Origin: an uncultured Pseudomonadota bacterium
GTDB lineage: Bacteria > Myxococcota_A > UBA796 > GCA-2862545
NCBI GenBank assembly: GCA_913061235.1
Contig: CAJXTB010000006.1
Coordinates: 248,001-312,000 of the forward strand
Length of the DNA: 64,000 bases
Direction of reading: 5' to 3'
Shown: one piece after another, positions 9,265 to 18,811 of the stretch
Numbering within the stretch: the first letter of the stretch is position 1
Layout of the letters: every line of letters begins with the position of its first letter
Made by a program: the position numbers and the translations under genes
Notes under the pieces: generated by a model
Seen by the model: only the letters and a program-made list of their open reading frames with translations
What the model was told of the DNA's origin: nothing
The model's database searches: none

Positions 9265-9453
9265 GATGTTTCCCCAGGACGATGCAGAGCCCTGGGGTAG
9301 GCGGATTGGGCTAGAAACGCAAGCCATTGTAGTGTTGAAGCGAGGCTACAACGCTAACTTTAAGCAGTCGATTGGCCCCATCATCACAGTGTGCAGGATG
9401 TGGAGTGACGTCTCGCCACTCCAGCGGTTCTACACAGCCAGCAATCCCTCGGG

Positions 9454-12129
9454 TCAGCGCACCCAGATGGCGTAGCTGCCGTTGTTCTGCTGGGCGTTGG
9501 TGCCCATGCGGCCACACTCGAGGGTGAAGCCGTTGCTCCAGCCGTCGCCCGACAAGCCCGAAGAGCCGAAGGCGAGCGACACGATGCTGTCGCCGTAGTC
9601 GCTGCTGTTCGGGTTCGACAGGTGGTTGGTGTAGCAGAAGCCGAACTGCGAGGTGCCGTTGCCCGAGTTGGTGACGTCGCACAAGAAGTGGCCGCTGTTG
9701 ACGGTGTTCAGCTCGTTGTCGTGCCACACGGTGGACAAGCCGAAGGAGTTGAGGGTGGGCTCCACGGTGTACGAGCGACCATTCGGGGCGGCGCCGAGCA
9801 GCAGCGAGTTGCCGTTGGTCGTGGTGTAGTCGTTGACGGTGACGAAGTGCTGCCAGGTCTCGGCGTTGTCGCTCTGGCTGCAGGTCATGCGAACATCGGT
9901 CCAGCGCCCGTCGAACAGGCTGATGTCTAGGCCGCCTTGGTCGACTCCCCAGACCAGGCCGTTCGACCCGTCGCTAACGCTCTCGGTGAGGGCATCGTAG
10001 GTCCATGTGGCATCGGTGAAGCGAGTGTGTCCGAACAGGTCGAAGAAGTCGCGGCGCTGGAAGCCGGCGGTCTCGCCATAGACTTGGTTGTTGCCGCCGA
10101 GGTCGTCGACGAGCATGACCATGGTCCAGCCTCCGCCGTCTGTCTCGAGGTCACAGGTGACGTCGATGGGCTCCATGGGGCCGTCGAGGTCGGGGTCGAT
10201 CAGGTAGGCTCCAGAGGGCGCGTTGGGGTCGCTCTCGCGAATGGCCATGCAGGTGTCGCCGTCTGCACACAGACCGTTCTCTGCGGGGAACTCGGGGTCG
10301 TCGTCATTACAGTCCGACCCGCCGCATGCGGCGTCAGACAGGCCGTCTTCGTCGTTGTCGTTGGAGACCAGGCCGTCGCAGTTGCGGTCGATGTCGTCGC
10401 ACAGGTCCAGCGCGCCGGGATTGAACTGCGCGTCTAGGTCGTCGCAGTCTCCACCTTGGTCTACATACAGAGACGACGGGGCTTCGCAGGCGCTCTCCAC
10501 GGCGTTGTCGTTGCCGAATCCGTCGCCGTCTGCATCAACGAACCAGTCGATGTCGAGGCCTTCGTCGATTCCGCGGTTGCAGTTGTTGTCTTGGCCGTCG
10601 CACACTTCGTCAGCGTTCGGATAGGTTGTAGCGTCGCTGTCGTCGCAGTCTCCGTCCGCTTCGGCCCAGCCGTCCGGCACGCTACAGGCGGTGGTGGTGA
10701 AGTTGGTGGTGCCGAAGCCGTCACCGTCGCTGTCTGCGTAGTAGGTGAACAGCAGGTCGTTATCGACGATGCCGTCGCAGTCGTTGTCCAAGCTGTCACA
10801 CACTTCGGTGTTGTTGGGGAAGGCGGTCGCAGCGTCGTCGTCGCAGTCGCCGCTCTGCTGTGCGAAGCCATCGGGCACCTCACAAGCGACAGTGGAGACG
10901 TCCGAGCCGTAGCCGTCGCCGTCGTTGTCGGACCAGAACATCTGGGTCAGGCCTTCATCGACCGTTCCGTCGCAGTTGTTGTCCAGGGAGTCGCAGACTT
11001 CTTCTCCGCCTGGGAAGGCGTTCGCGGCGTCGTCATCGCAGTCACCGGTTTGCTGGGCGAAGCCTTCAGGCAAGAAGCAGGCGACGGTGGAGACGTCCGA
11101 GCCGAAGCCGTCGCCGTCGTTGTCGGACCAGAACACTTGGGTCAGGCCTTCATCGACCGTTCCGTCGCAGTTGTTGTCTAGGGAGTCGCAGACTTCGTCG
11201 CCGCCTGGGAAGGCCAGTGCGGAGGAATCGTTGCAGTCTCCGCCTGTCTCGCTGAAGCCGTCTGGCAGGTCGCAGGCCTCGGTAGTCACTTGGCTACCGA
11301 ATCCGTCGGCATCGCCGTCTGCGTAGAAGGTGGAGGTCAGGCCTTCGTCGACCGTTCCGTCGCAGTTGTTGTCCAAGGTGTCGCACACCTCGGTGCCGCC
11401 GGGCAGGGCGAGGGCTGAGTTGTCGTTGCAGTCCCCATCCAGTGCGGTGAATCCAGCCGGTGCCTCACAGGCTTCCACACTGACGGTGCCGCCGTAGCCG
11501 TCATTGTCGCCGTCTGCGTAGAAGGTGGAGGTCAGGCCTTCGTCGACTGCGCCGTCACAGTTGTTGTCGACGTCGTCGCACACTTCGGTGGCGTTCGGGA
11601 GCACGTTCAGGTCGTTGTCATTGCAGTCGCCGGTGACGCTGACGAAGCCTTCCGGGGGTTCGCAGGCGTCTAGGGCGACGCCGATGGCGCCAATGCCGTC
11701 GCCGTCGGAGTCTGGGAACCACGGTGCGGTGCCGTCGTCTTGCACAATGCCGTCGCAGTCATTGTCGCGGTTGTCGCAGATCTCAGGAGCACCTGGGTAG
11801 ATGGTGAGGTCTTGATCGTTGCAGTCGCCGTTTTCGGTGACGAAGCCTTCGGGTGCGTCGCACACAAGCTCCGCGCCCCGGTCAATGCCGAAGCCGTCGC
11901 CGTCGTCATCTGGGTAGTAGGTCAGGGCATCTTGAGCGTCGTCGTCAATGTTGCCTGAGCAGTTGTTGTCGATGCCATCGCACAACTCGACGGCACCGGG
12001 GAAGACGGCAGCGTCTTCATCATTGCAGTCTTCGTTGATGCCGAAACCGTCCCCGTCGACGTCATCGGTGAACTCAAGTGGTGCCTTCCGGCACGCCAAA
12101 GCAAACACCACAATCCAAGCTACGCGCAT
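9454..12129 (-). CDS. MopE-repeat lipoprotein with C-terminal fibrinogen-like domain
   Basis: The protein has 891 residues. MRVAWIVVFALAC is a short lipoprotein signal (lipobox FALAC). Residues about 20-625 contain nine CD-x-x-DNNCDG-type acidic Cys repeats alternating with D-x-DGDGFG loops, predicted Ca-binding. Residues about 630-891 form a fibrinogen-like domain with the signature CDLETDGGGWTMVML. The next upstream gene on this strand has the same C-terminal domain type, suggesting a related pair of surface proteins. It diverges from the protease gene at 12253 across 123 bases that must hold both promoters. Confidence 0.88.
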   Translation of the reverse strand: MRVAWIVVFALACRKAPLEFTDDVDGDGFGINEDCNDEDAAVFPGAVELCDGIDNNCSGNIDDDAQDALTYYPDDDGDGFGIDRGAELVCDAPEGFVTENGDCNDQDLTIYPGAPEICDNRDNDCDGIVQDDGTAPWFPDSDGDGIGAIGVALDACEPPEGFVSVTGDCNDNDLNVLPNATEVCDDVDNNCDGAVDEGLTSTFYADGDNDGYGGTVSVEACEAPAGFTALDGDCNDNSALALPGGTEVCDTLDNNCDGTVDEGLTSTFYADGDADGFGSQVTTEACDLPDGFSETGGDCNDSSALAFPGGDEVCDSLDNNCDGTVDEGLTQVFWSDNDGDGFGSDVSTVACFLPEGFAQQTGDCDDDAANAFPGGEEVCDSLDNNCDGTVDEGLTQMFWSDNDGDGYGSDVSTVACEVPDGFAQQSGDCDDDAATAFPNNTEVCDSLDNDCDGIVDNDLLFTYYADSDGDGFGTTNFTTTACSVPDGWAEADGDCDDSDATTYPNADEVCDGQDNNCNRGIDEGLDIDWFVDADGDGFGNDNAVESACEAPSSLYVDQGGDCDDLDAQFNPGALDLCDDIDRNCDGLVSNDNDEDGLSDAACGGSDCNDDDPEFPAENGLCADGDTCMAIRESDPNAPSGAYLIDPDLDGPMEPIDVTCDLETDGGGWTMVMLVDDLGGNNQVYGETAGFQRRDFFDLFGHTRFTDATWTYDALTESVSDGSNGLVWGVDQGGLDISLFDGRWTDVRMTCSQSDNAETWQHFVTVNDYTTTNGNSLLLGAAPNGRSYTVEPTLNSFGLSTVWHDNELNTVNSGHFLCDVTNSGNGTSQFGFCYTNHLSNPNSSDYGDSIVSLAFGSSGLSGDGWSNGFTLECGRMGTNAQQNNGSYAIWVR

Positions 12130-12252
12130 TCCGTCCCCCGACGTTGTTGCGGCCAGTGTAAACGGTTGTTGGGGGGAACGACGACACCAATCCCGCGTGT
12201 TGGCTGACGGCCGGCCTCACTTCCGCTACGGTCGGGCATCTCTGGAGAGTGC

Positions 12253-14508
12253 ATGCGCACCGTATTGTTGGCCGCTTTGATCATCCCCGTGTGTGCCCAG
12301 GCACAGTCCGTCACCGAGATGACGCCGAATCGCGCGTACCGTGGCGCGTTGCCTGCTTCGAATGCCATCTGGACAAGCTACCGCTTGGTTGTTGGTCCAG
12401 GGGTAGGCGAGCTGGAGCTGGACCTGGACGCAACGGGAGACGCGGATCTGTACGTTCGACGCGGCCAAACGATGGGTGGTAACTGGCGGCAGTCGGCAGA
12501 CCTGACGAGTAATGGCGACGGCGGCCGAGAGAGCATTCGTCTGACGACTGCCGACGGTTTGTGCGCCTGCACCTACTACATTGACGTGGTTCATGGTGGT
12601 GGCGTGTTGGGTGACCGACTCAAGTACACCCTGCGCAGCCGCACCTCTGAGGGAATGTCACCGCCGGCTGTGGCGGGAACACCGACGGATGTCGAGTCCA
12701 CCTTTAGTGACGACTTCCGCACGAATCTGCCGTTCGGAACCGAAGGGCTGAACTACCGAACCTATGTGATTGATGTGGACCGGGATGTCGAGCAGCTAGA
12801 GCTTCAGCTGCGCGGCGCAGGGGGCGATCTGGACTTGTACGCCCGGCATGGCGCGCCGATGCCCGACTGGAGCAGCGCCCACCACATGGCCAACAGCACC
12901 GCCAACGACGAGACGTTGGTCATCTCGCGTGACGGCGCCCCACAGCTACGCACCGGCCAGTACTTCGTAGACGTCGCCAATCCGGATGGATGGTCCGGAA
13001 ACGCGCAGCTCATCGGGCGAATGACCCGCGGGTACAGCGGTCCCGAAGCGACCGGTCGTCTGCCGGAGCCGTCTCGCTTGGACGACGTGTCGGGCGAAAT
13101 TCGTGAGAACAGTGAGTGGACGGTTTCTTTGGACGAGGGCCCTCGCTACCGTACATACGTGATTGAGGTACCTGCCGGTCGCAAGAGCATCATGGTTCGC
13201 GCCACTGGGGCCAACGGTGACATTGACCTGTACCTGCGCCACAACGCATCCATGGAAGACTACGCCGAGGAGCCGGACCACGCAGCGAACAGTGTTCGAG
13301 CAGACGAGCAGCTGTACGTCGACAGTCGCTCCTCTCCGGCCCTGCGCCCCGGACGGTACTACTTCGACATTGCTCGGACCTCGGCGGATATCGAGTACGG
13401 GCCGATTCAGATCGAAGTGGAGTTCGACGGTCCGAAGCCAGAGCCCCTGCCAGCAACCAGCGGACCCCTACGTGAGCTGGAGATTGGCGAGCGGGTGAGC
13501 GTGGACTTGTACGACACCGGTGACCGAGGAGCGCGGTTCCGCTTCGAGGTGCCGAACAGTGCGCAGACCTTGGACGTGCGGGTGCTTGGAGCCAGCCGAG
13601 ACGTCGACCTGTTCTTGCGCAAAGACACCGTGATTACCAGCCATACAGATGAGACTGGCTACGATATTCAGAGTGTCACTACTCGCCTGAATGAGCGTAT
13701 TGAGCTGGCTCGAAACTCCACTCCTGCTCTCACCCCGGGCGTTTGGTACTTGGACGTGGCCAGTCTGGTCGGCAGTGACGAGCGCATTGCCTTTGACTTG
13801 GTCGTTGCGGTAGACGGAGAAGTGGAAGGCGACCGCATCGACTTCCCGCCGTACTTCCGCAATGCCGACCTGACGCCTCTAGAACGGTCTGGACAGGCCA
13901 TTGTTCAGGTGTCCTCAGAGAGCGGTAGTGGCAGCGGAACCATGCTGTCTGCTGACGGCTACTTGATGACCAACCATCATGTTGTTGAAGACGAGGGTGT
14001 GGTCCAAGAAGACGACATCTTCATCAGCTTCATCACCGACTTTGATGAGCCACCGCAGCAGATCTTCGTGGCGGAGGTCGTTGAGTATGACGCAGAGCTG
14101 GACCTAGCGCTGCTCAAGATTACCCGTGACATCTACGACCGTCCGCTACCTGCCAACCTGCACTTGCCGTACATGGAGCTTGGCGACCCGAATGCCATGC
14201 GACACGGTGACCTGCTGTACATCGCCGGCTACCCGAGCGTAGGTGGTTTTGAGAGTCGCAGCAGCCTGTCGGTCACCCGCGGCATCGTCAGCGGCTTCAT
14301 CAATGATGTCGACGGTGAGCGGGAGTGGATCAAGACGGACGCCCGCATCAATGCCGGCAACTCCGGTGGCACCGCGATGGATCTGAACTTTCTGTACGTG
14401 GGCGTTCCGAGTCGCGAACGTATCGCTGAAGATGACGAGCTTGGCTACAGCCGTCCGGTCAACACGATTCCCGACGAATGGAAAGCCCTCTTCCAAACAG
14501 GCCAATAG
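12253..14508 (+). CDS. Secreted trypsin-like protease with four N-terminal PPC-like domains
   Basis: This 751-residue exported protein has signal peptide MRTVLLAALIIPVCAQA. Four beta-sandwich units resembling PPC (pre-peptidase C-terminal) domains follow at about 20-125, 150-255, 280-385 and 400-520. Each has the D-x-DLY(V/A/L)R core and an R-x-G-x-YY-D-(V/I)A strand. The peptidase lies at about 535-751: His in TNHHVVED, Asp in AELDLALLKI, and Ser in NAGNSGG form the serine triad, and GYPSV and RGIVSG are trypsin/HtrA-like. PPC domains usually follow the peptidase, so this order is reversed. Its last 50 bases overlap the convergent gene at 14459. Confidence 0.88.
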   Translation: MRTVLLAALIIPVCAQAQSVTEMTPNRAYRGALPASNAIWTSYRLVVGPGVGELELDLDATGDADLYVRRGQTMGGNWRQSADLTSNGDGGRESIRLTTADGLCACTYYIDVVHGGGVLGDRLKYTLRSRTSEGMSPPAVAGTPTDVESTFSDDFRTNLPFGTEGLNYRTYVIDVDRDVEQLELQLRGAGGDLDLYARHGAPMPDWSSAHHMANSTANDETLVISRDGAPQLRTGQYFVDVANPDGWSGNAQLIGRMTRGYSGPEATGRLPEPSRLDDVSGEIRENSEWTVSLDEGPRYRTYVIEVPAGRKSIMVRATGANGDIDLYLRHNASMEDYAEEPDHAANSVRADEQLYVDSRSSPALRPGRYYFDIARTSADIEYGPIQIEVEFDGPKPEPLPATSGPLRELEIGERVSVDLYDTGDRGARFRFEVPNSAQTLDVRVLGASRDVDLFLRKDTVITSHTDETGYDIQSVTTRLNERIELARNSTPALTPGVWYLDVASLVGSDERIAFDLVVAVDGEVEGDRIDFPPYFRNADLTPLERSGQAIVQVSSESGSGSGTMLSADGYLMTNHHVVEDEGVVQEDDIFISFITDFDEPPQQIFVAEVVEYDAELDLALLKITRDIYDRPLPANLHLPYMELGDPNAMRHGDLLYIAGYPSVGGFESRSSLSVTRGIVSGFINDVDGEREWIKTDARINAGNSGGTAMDLNFLYVGVPSRERIAEDDELGYSRPVNTIPDEWKALFQTGQ

Positions 14509-17242
14509 CGAAGACAACGAGCCAGGACCACAGGGGAGGGGGGCTGCTGGTCTGACAACCGCAGCCATCGAGCTCATTGCTCGGGTCACAGTCTTGGTCT
14601 ACGCCGTCGCCACTTGGGTCGGCCATTCCCGGTCCAATGCTGGGATTGCTGTCGTCGCAGTCTCCACCGCCGCAGACCACGGCTAGGGCGCCGTCGCCGT
14701 CTACGTCACACAAGTCCAGACCGTCGCAGTCTTGGTCTACGCCGTCGTAGGCAACTTCGTTGGCGCCTGGGAAGGCCGCGGGGTCTAGGTCGTCGCAGTC
14801 CGCCCCGACATTCGGGCAGCCAATACCAACGCCGAAGCCGTCCATGTCTGCGTCGTCGCACACATCGCAGGCGTCGCCTATGCCGTCGTCGTCGGTGTCG
14901 GCCTGTTCGGGGTTTTGAACATTCGGGCAGTTGTCAGCCGTTGGCACGTCACAGCCCGCTTGAGCGTCGTCTCCAACGCCGTCATTGTCTCGGTCGTTGC
15001 ACACGTCGCAGGCGTCTCCGAGACCGTCATCGTCGGCGTCTTCCTGACCACGATTGGGGATGTCTGGGCAGTTGTCGACGGCATCGACAGCGCAGGTCGC
15101 ACCCACTGAGACACCGTCATCGTCGTCATCGATGCACGGGTCGCAGGCATCTCCGAGTCCGTCGTTGTCGTCGTCTACCTGGTCTTCGTTCACAACATCC
15201 GGGCAGTTGTCGACCTGTGGTCCAGTACAGTCGCTGCGTGTGCCGCCTTCGTCTCCCCATCCGTCACCATCGGCGTCGTCACAGGTGTCGCAGGCATCGC
15301 CTAGGCCGTCGGCGTCTTGGTCTTCTTGGCCGTTGTTCGCAGTGTCCGGGCAGTTGTCGACGGCATCGCCTGCGGTACACGATGAGCGGTCGGTGTCCGC
15401 GTTGCCGTAGCCATCAACGTCGGGGTCTTCGCAGGTGTCACACACGGGCCCGAGTCCGTCGTCATCAATGTCTGTGCACAGCGCAGCACCCGTCAGCGTA
15501 CATCCGTCGTAAAACCCGTCGCAGTCGCAGTCGGGTGTGCCGGGAGCCGCCGGTTGGCAGCGGTCTAGCAGTGCGTCTGCATCGCAGTCATCGTTGAGGG
15601 CGCAGCGCGAGGTAATGGCATGGACAATGCCCTGAATGACGGAGGTCGCGTTGGTTGCCACCTCTGTCTGTCCACCGGTGCCTGTAGCGACTTGGCCAGC
15701 GCTGGCTTGTGTTGAAGCGGTCGCGAGAACCACGGGGTGGATAGCCGAGTTGACCCCTACGTTTGCGCTGATGGCAAGGTCCAGTGCGGACTGGGTCAGC
15801 GTGGAGGAGCCGCCGCAGACCGGTGGGCCGTCAACGATTGGGACCACTACACGCCGACGGATCAGGCCGCCGGACCACAGGCGATCTGCGACGGTGGCGG
15901 TGCCTCGGCCCCAGTCGCCGTTGACCGTCTCGGGAGAGCACGCATCCAGTGTGCCGAGGGCGGAGTCTGCGCCAGCAGGCAGGTTGCTGCCGAAGGTGTC
16001 TCGGATGGAGGTGGCGCAGGAGACATCCGAGTCGCCGATACTCCATGTGCTGATCCCTGCGACCATGCCGCGGGCTTGTAGGGTGTCCTGGATGCCTGGA
16101 ATGGCTTGGCAGACGGCCTCAGCGAGTACGGGGTCGGCGGGCAAGAGGACAGCGACGTCCATGTCCAAGCACACCGGGCAGGCGTCTAGCTGCCCGTCAT
16201 CGTCGCAGTCGTTGGTGCCATCTAGCGATGTGCACACGTCCAGAACGCCGTCGCTATCGCAATCAGCGCTTGGGTTCAGCGCGATGTCGCAGGCGTCTGC
16301 GGTGCCGTTGTTGTCGCAGTCGAGGGTTGTGTCTTGTGTGGCACAGCGGCCGTAGAGCTGGATGGCGTCGTCTACAGTAACGGCCAGTAAAACGCCGTCA
16401 TCGGACAGATCGAGATTGGCTCTTCGGCTCGATTCATAGGGGTTGCCGAGATCGATCTCGGTGTTCACTGGGCCAGCCGAGCCGTCGACCGACAAGACCA
16501 CGCCAGCATCGGCCTCAGCGACGAGCCAGCACTCTGCGATGGGGTCCCAGTCGATACCGGTCGGGTCAGCCATAGGCAGAGTCGTCATGCGCTGGTCGAG
16601 CTGTCCCGTGGAGCTGACCTGGTACAGGCGCCCGGCAGACGACTCACGGCTGTCCACCAGCATCATCTCGCTGTCGGACAGGGCCACATCGACAGGGTCT
16701 CGAAGCGTGCCGTCGTCGGGTAGCACCAGACGGGCAGGTTGGTCAGGCTCTACCGTTGAGAACCCCCACAGCGCGTCTTCACCTCCGGCGCCTCGATCTA
16801 CGACAACGCCTTCGCCGGCTGCCAGCAGCGGACCCGTGTAGGTCGCAGAGGCGATAGCCATTCCAACCGGATCGTCGTCTGTCTCGGTGAACTCGGTTGT
16901 CCAGGGTACCTGTTCGGCTGGAGGCACGGTACGGACGATAATACCGGGTCCATCGAGCGATGCGAAGGCTGTTCCATCGGACGAGACCACCACGGCGGCA
17001 ACGCCCGAGACTTGGGCGAGCTCGACCGGACCGCCTCCAACGGCAATGGTCACCAAACCGCGCTCGGAGCCTGCGATCATGACCATCCCGCTCGGGTCGA
17101 AGTGCGCGGATTCCGCTCCAAGGACTGGAATGGACTGAAGCAACGTCCAGTCTCCGGACTGACGGCGGAGGTCTGGAGTGTCTAATGATGTCGGCGGTGA
17201 GCAACTCAGCGCAAGTAAGACTGCTAGCGACAAACCGCGCAT
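14459..17242 (-). CDS. Thrombospondin type 3 repeat lipoprotein with MYXO-CTERM-like tail
   Basis: The protein has 927 residues. The lipoprotein signal is MRGLSLAVLLALSC. Residues about 25-300 look like beta-propeller blades. A region around 350-540 (DMDVAVLLPADPVL onward) resembles a degenerate vWA-like domain. Residues about 555-880 carry thrombospondin type 3 repeats (DNCPD--N--Q-D-D-DG-GDACD). The C-terminus GCGCQTSSPPP, then a hydrophobic helix WSWLVVFAIGLFG, then RR, matches a MYXO-CTERM sorting signal: processing at the Cys motif and surface anchoring. Both ends carry lipid/anchor signals, which is odd. The 3' end overlaps the convergent protease gene by 50 bases. Confidence 0.87.
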   Translation of the reverse strand: MRGLSLAVLLALSCSPPTSLDTPDLRRQSGDWTLLQSIPVLGAESAHFDPSGMVMIAGSERGLVTIAVGGGPVELAQVSGVAAVVVSSDGTAFASLDGPGIIVRTVPPAEQVPWTTEFTETDDDPVGMAIASATYTGPLLAAGEGVVVDRGAGGEDALWGFSTVEPDQPARLVLPDDGTLRDPVDVALSDSEMMLVDSRESSAGRLYQVSSTGQLDQRMTTLPMADPTGIDWDPIAECWLVAEADAGVVLSVDGSAGPVNTEIDLGNPYESSRRANLDLSDDGVLLAVTVDDAIQLYGRCATQDTTLDCDNNGTADACDIALNPSADCDSDGVLDVCTSLDGTNDCDDDGQLDACPVCLDMDVAVLLPADPVLAEAVCQAIPGIQDTLQARGMVAGISTWSIGDSDVSCATSIRDTFGSNLPAGADSALGTLDACSPETVNGDWGRGTATVADRLWSGGLIRRRVVVPIVDGPPVCGGSSTLTQSALDLAISANVGVNSAIHPVVLATASTQASAGQVATGTGGQTEVATNATSVIQGIVHAITSRCALNDDCDADALLDRCQPAAPGTPDCDCDGFYDGCTLTGAALCTDIDDDGLGPVCDTCEDPDVDGYGNADTDRSSCTAGDAVDNCPDTANNGQEDQDADGLGDACDTCDDADGDGWGDEGGTRSDCTGPQVDNCPDVVNEDQVDDDNDGLGDACDPCIDDDDDGVSVGATCAVDAVDNCPDIPNRGQEDADDDGLGDACDVCNDRDNDGVGDDAQAGCDVPTADNCPNVQNPEQADTDDDGIGDACDVCDDADMDGFGVGIGCPNVGADCDDLDPAAFPGANEVAYDGVDQDCDGLDLCDVDGDGALAVVCGGGDCDDSNPSIGPGMADPSGDGVDQDCDPSNELDGCGCQTSSPPPLWSWLVVFAIGLFGRGLSIRRESC

Positions 17243-17380
17243 GTACCGACCTCCGCTGAAAGGATACCCGCCTGGAGTGCCGGCGGATGCTTGGCGCTCG
17301 GTTTTTGGTGCAGCGCTAGCCGTCGCCTGACTCTGCGCTGCTCGTTAGCCCCCTCTTCCCCTACACATCAGGAGCCCACC

Positions 17381-17962
17381 ATGGCCTTCGAACTTCCCGC
17401 CCTTCCTTACGCTCAAGACGCCTTGGCTCCGCACATCTCGGCCGAGACCTTGTCGATTCACCACGGCAAGCATCACGCTGGCTACGTCAAGAAGCTCAAC
17501 GTTGCGGTTGATGCCGACAGCAGCCTCCAGGGCAAGTCCCTCGAAGACATCATCACGTCCGTCAAGGGCGGAGTCTTCAACAACGCTGCCCAGGTGTGGA
17601 ACCACACCTTCTACTGGAGCAGCATGAGCCCCAATGGTGGTGGCGCTCCGACCGGCGCAATCGCCGCCAAGATCGATGCCGCCTTCGGCTCGTTCGACGC
17701 CTTCAAGACCCAGTTTGCCTCGGCAGCTGGCGGTCAGTTTGGCAGCGGCTGGGCCTGGTTGGTTCAGAACAGTGACGGTGGACTCGAGATCACCACGACC
17801 AGCAACGCTGGCACCCCATTGACAACCGATCACACCCCACTGCTGACCTGTGATGTGTGGGAACACGCCTACTACGTCGACTACCGCAACGCGCGCCCAG
17901 ACTACGTCAAGGCCTGGTGGAACCTGATCAACTGGGACTTCGCGAACGCGAACCTCAAGTAG
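17381..17962 (+). CDS. sodB: Iron superoxide dismutase
   Basis: The enzyme converts superoxide to oxygen and hydrogen peroxide. It is 193 residues, the normal family length. The ligand His is in IHHGKHHAGYV (residue 27), the second in QVWNHTFYW, and the Asp and His in DVWEHAYYVDYRN. SPNGGGAP and FGSGWAWLV are Fe-type signatures. The ATG at 17381 was chosen because AGGAG precedes it and family proteins start FELPALPY. No signal peptide is present, so it is cytoplasmic. A strong terminator follows. Confidence 0.97.
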   Translation: MAFELPALPYAQDALAPHISAETLSIHHGKHHAGYVKKLNVAVDADSSLQGKSLEDIITSVKGGVFNNAAQVWNHTFYWSSMSPNGGGAPTGAIAAKIDAAFGSFDAFKTQFASAAGGQFGSGWAWLVQNSDGGLEITTTSNAGTPLTTDHTPLLTCDVWEHAYYVDYRNARPDYVKAWWNLINWDFANANLK

Positions 17963-17982
17963 TCAGAACGCTTGTACAGCTG

Positions 17983-18013
17983 GGGCGGGTCGACTCTTCG
18001 GAGCGGCCCGCCC
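17983..18013 (+). terminator. Rho-independent terminator of sodB
   Basis: GGGCGGGTCG pairs with CGGCCCGCCC (one T-G wobble) around an 11-base loop, then TATTTGTTTGT. It lies 20 bases after the sodB stop. Confidence 0.85.
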
Positions 18014-18035
18014 TATTTGTTTGTGGCTCGGTGCC

Positions 18036-18359
18036 CTACGACTCAATGTCGATGATTGTAGGGCCATTTCGAACGGCTTCGAGCCGGCGTCGCCAGACCA
18101 CCCACACAATCACGCCGACCAGTAGCAGCAACGGCACGCCGCAGAACATGGTGGTTGCTGCGAGTGTGACGCCACCACCCCAGATGATGCCTTCGCGCGT
18201 GGCTTCTCTGGCGCTCATATCTGGATTGAAAGCCCAGATGGCCACCGCGAACAGGGCCATCAGAGCGGCTGTTGAGCCAAGGCAGCCTAGACATCCAAAG
18301 GGATTTTGGGTGGTGCGCCTACGGCTTCGTTCGTTTCGTGCTTCAGGAAGACTAGACAT
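18036..18359 (-). CDS. Small two-helix membrane protein with GCLGCLG motif
   Basis: This 107-residue protein has a basic N-terminus, then FGCLGCLGSTAALMALFAVAIW as the first membrane helix and a second helix near residues 60-90 (VTLAATTMFCGVPLLLLVGVIVWVVW) flanked by WRRR. The GCLGCLG motif at the head of the first helix recurs as GCVGCLG in the membrane protein at 33772-34485. No function is recognised. The gene lies convergent to sodB. Confidence 0.65.
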   Translation of the reverse strand: MSSLPEARNERSRRRTTQNPFGCLGCLGSTAALMALFAVAIWAFNPDMSAREATREGIIWGGGVTLAATTMFCGVPLLLLVGVIVWVVWRRRLEAVRNGPTIIDIES

Positions 18360-18754
18360 GTTCCGATTGTATCCGTGTGAGGAACGACGTTGTGAACTGT
18401 GAGCCGTAAAAAACTAAGCCAACGTAGAAAAATTTATTGCGCCGTGAAATTGGACCTCCTATGATGTGTGTGTCGATGGAGAAACCTCCCCCGCCAAACC
18501 GGAGAACTTGAAAAATCGTGGCTGGTGCGACCGCGGGTCCACACCACATCGTCCGGCGCATGTGAGCGGGGGTCAGTTCTCCCCACCCTCCCGAGCCTCG
18601 CTCACCTGTCGGACGCGCTCTAAGCAAACAGATGAACGGCCATCCGCTCGGGCAGACGCGGGTGGCCGTTCCTCGTTTCGTTCCGCCGTGTGAGCGGGAT
18701 GACACGCCTTTGTGTTTGCTTTGCCCCCCCCTCAGCGTGTGACGGTGCGCCGGT
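18360..18754. other. 395-bp intergenic region with hairpins, no gene recognised
   Basis: This region separates divergent genes. Bases 18400-18460 are notably AT-rich (GTAAAAAACTAAGCC, AGAAAAATTTATT), unlike the surroundings, and probably hold promoters. GAACGGCCA at 18634 pairs perfectly with TGGCCGTTC at 18663, and GTGAGCG pairs with CGCTCAC over about 18560-18605. A structured leader or small RNA is possible, but I recognise no known riboswitch. Confidence 0.45.
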
Positions 18755-18811
18755 ATGTTTTTGCGGCTGTTGCCGTGCATGCGCAGTGTACTGCGTGTGT
18801 TGGGGGAATTT

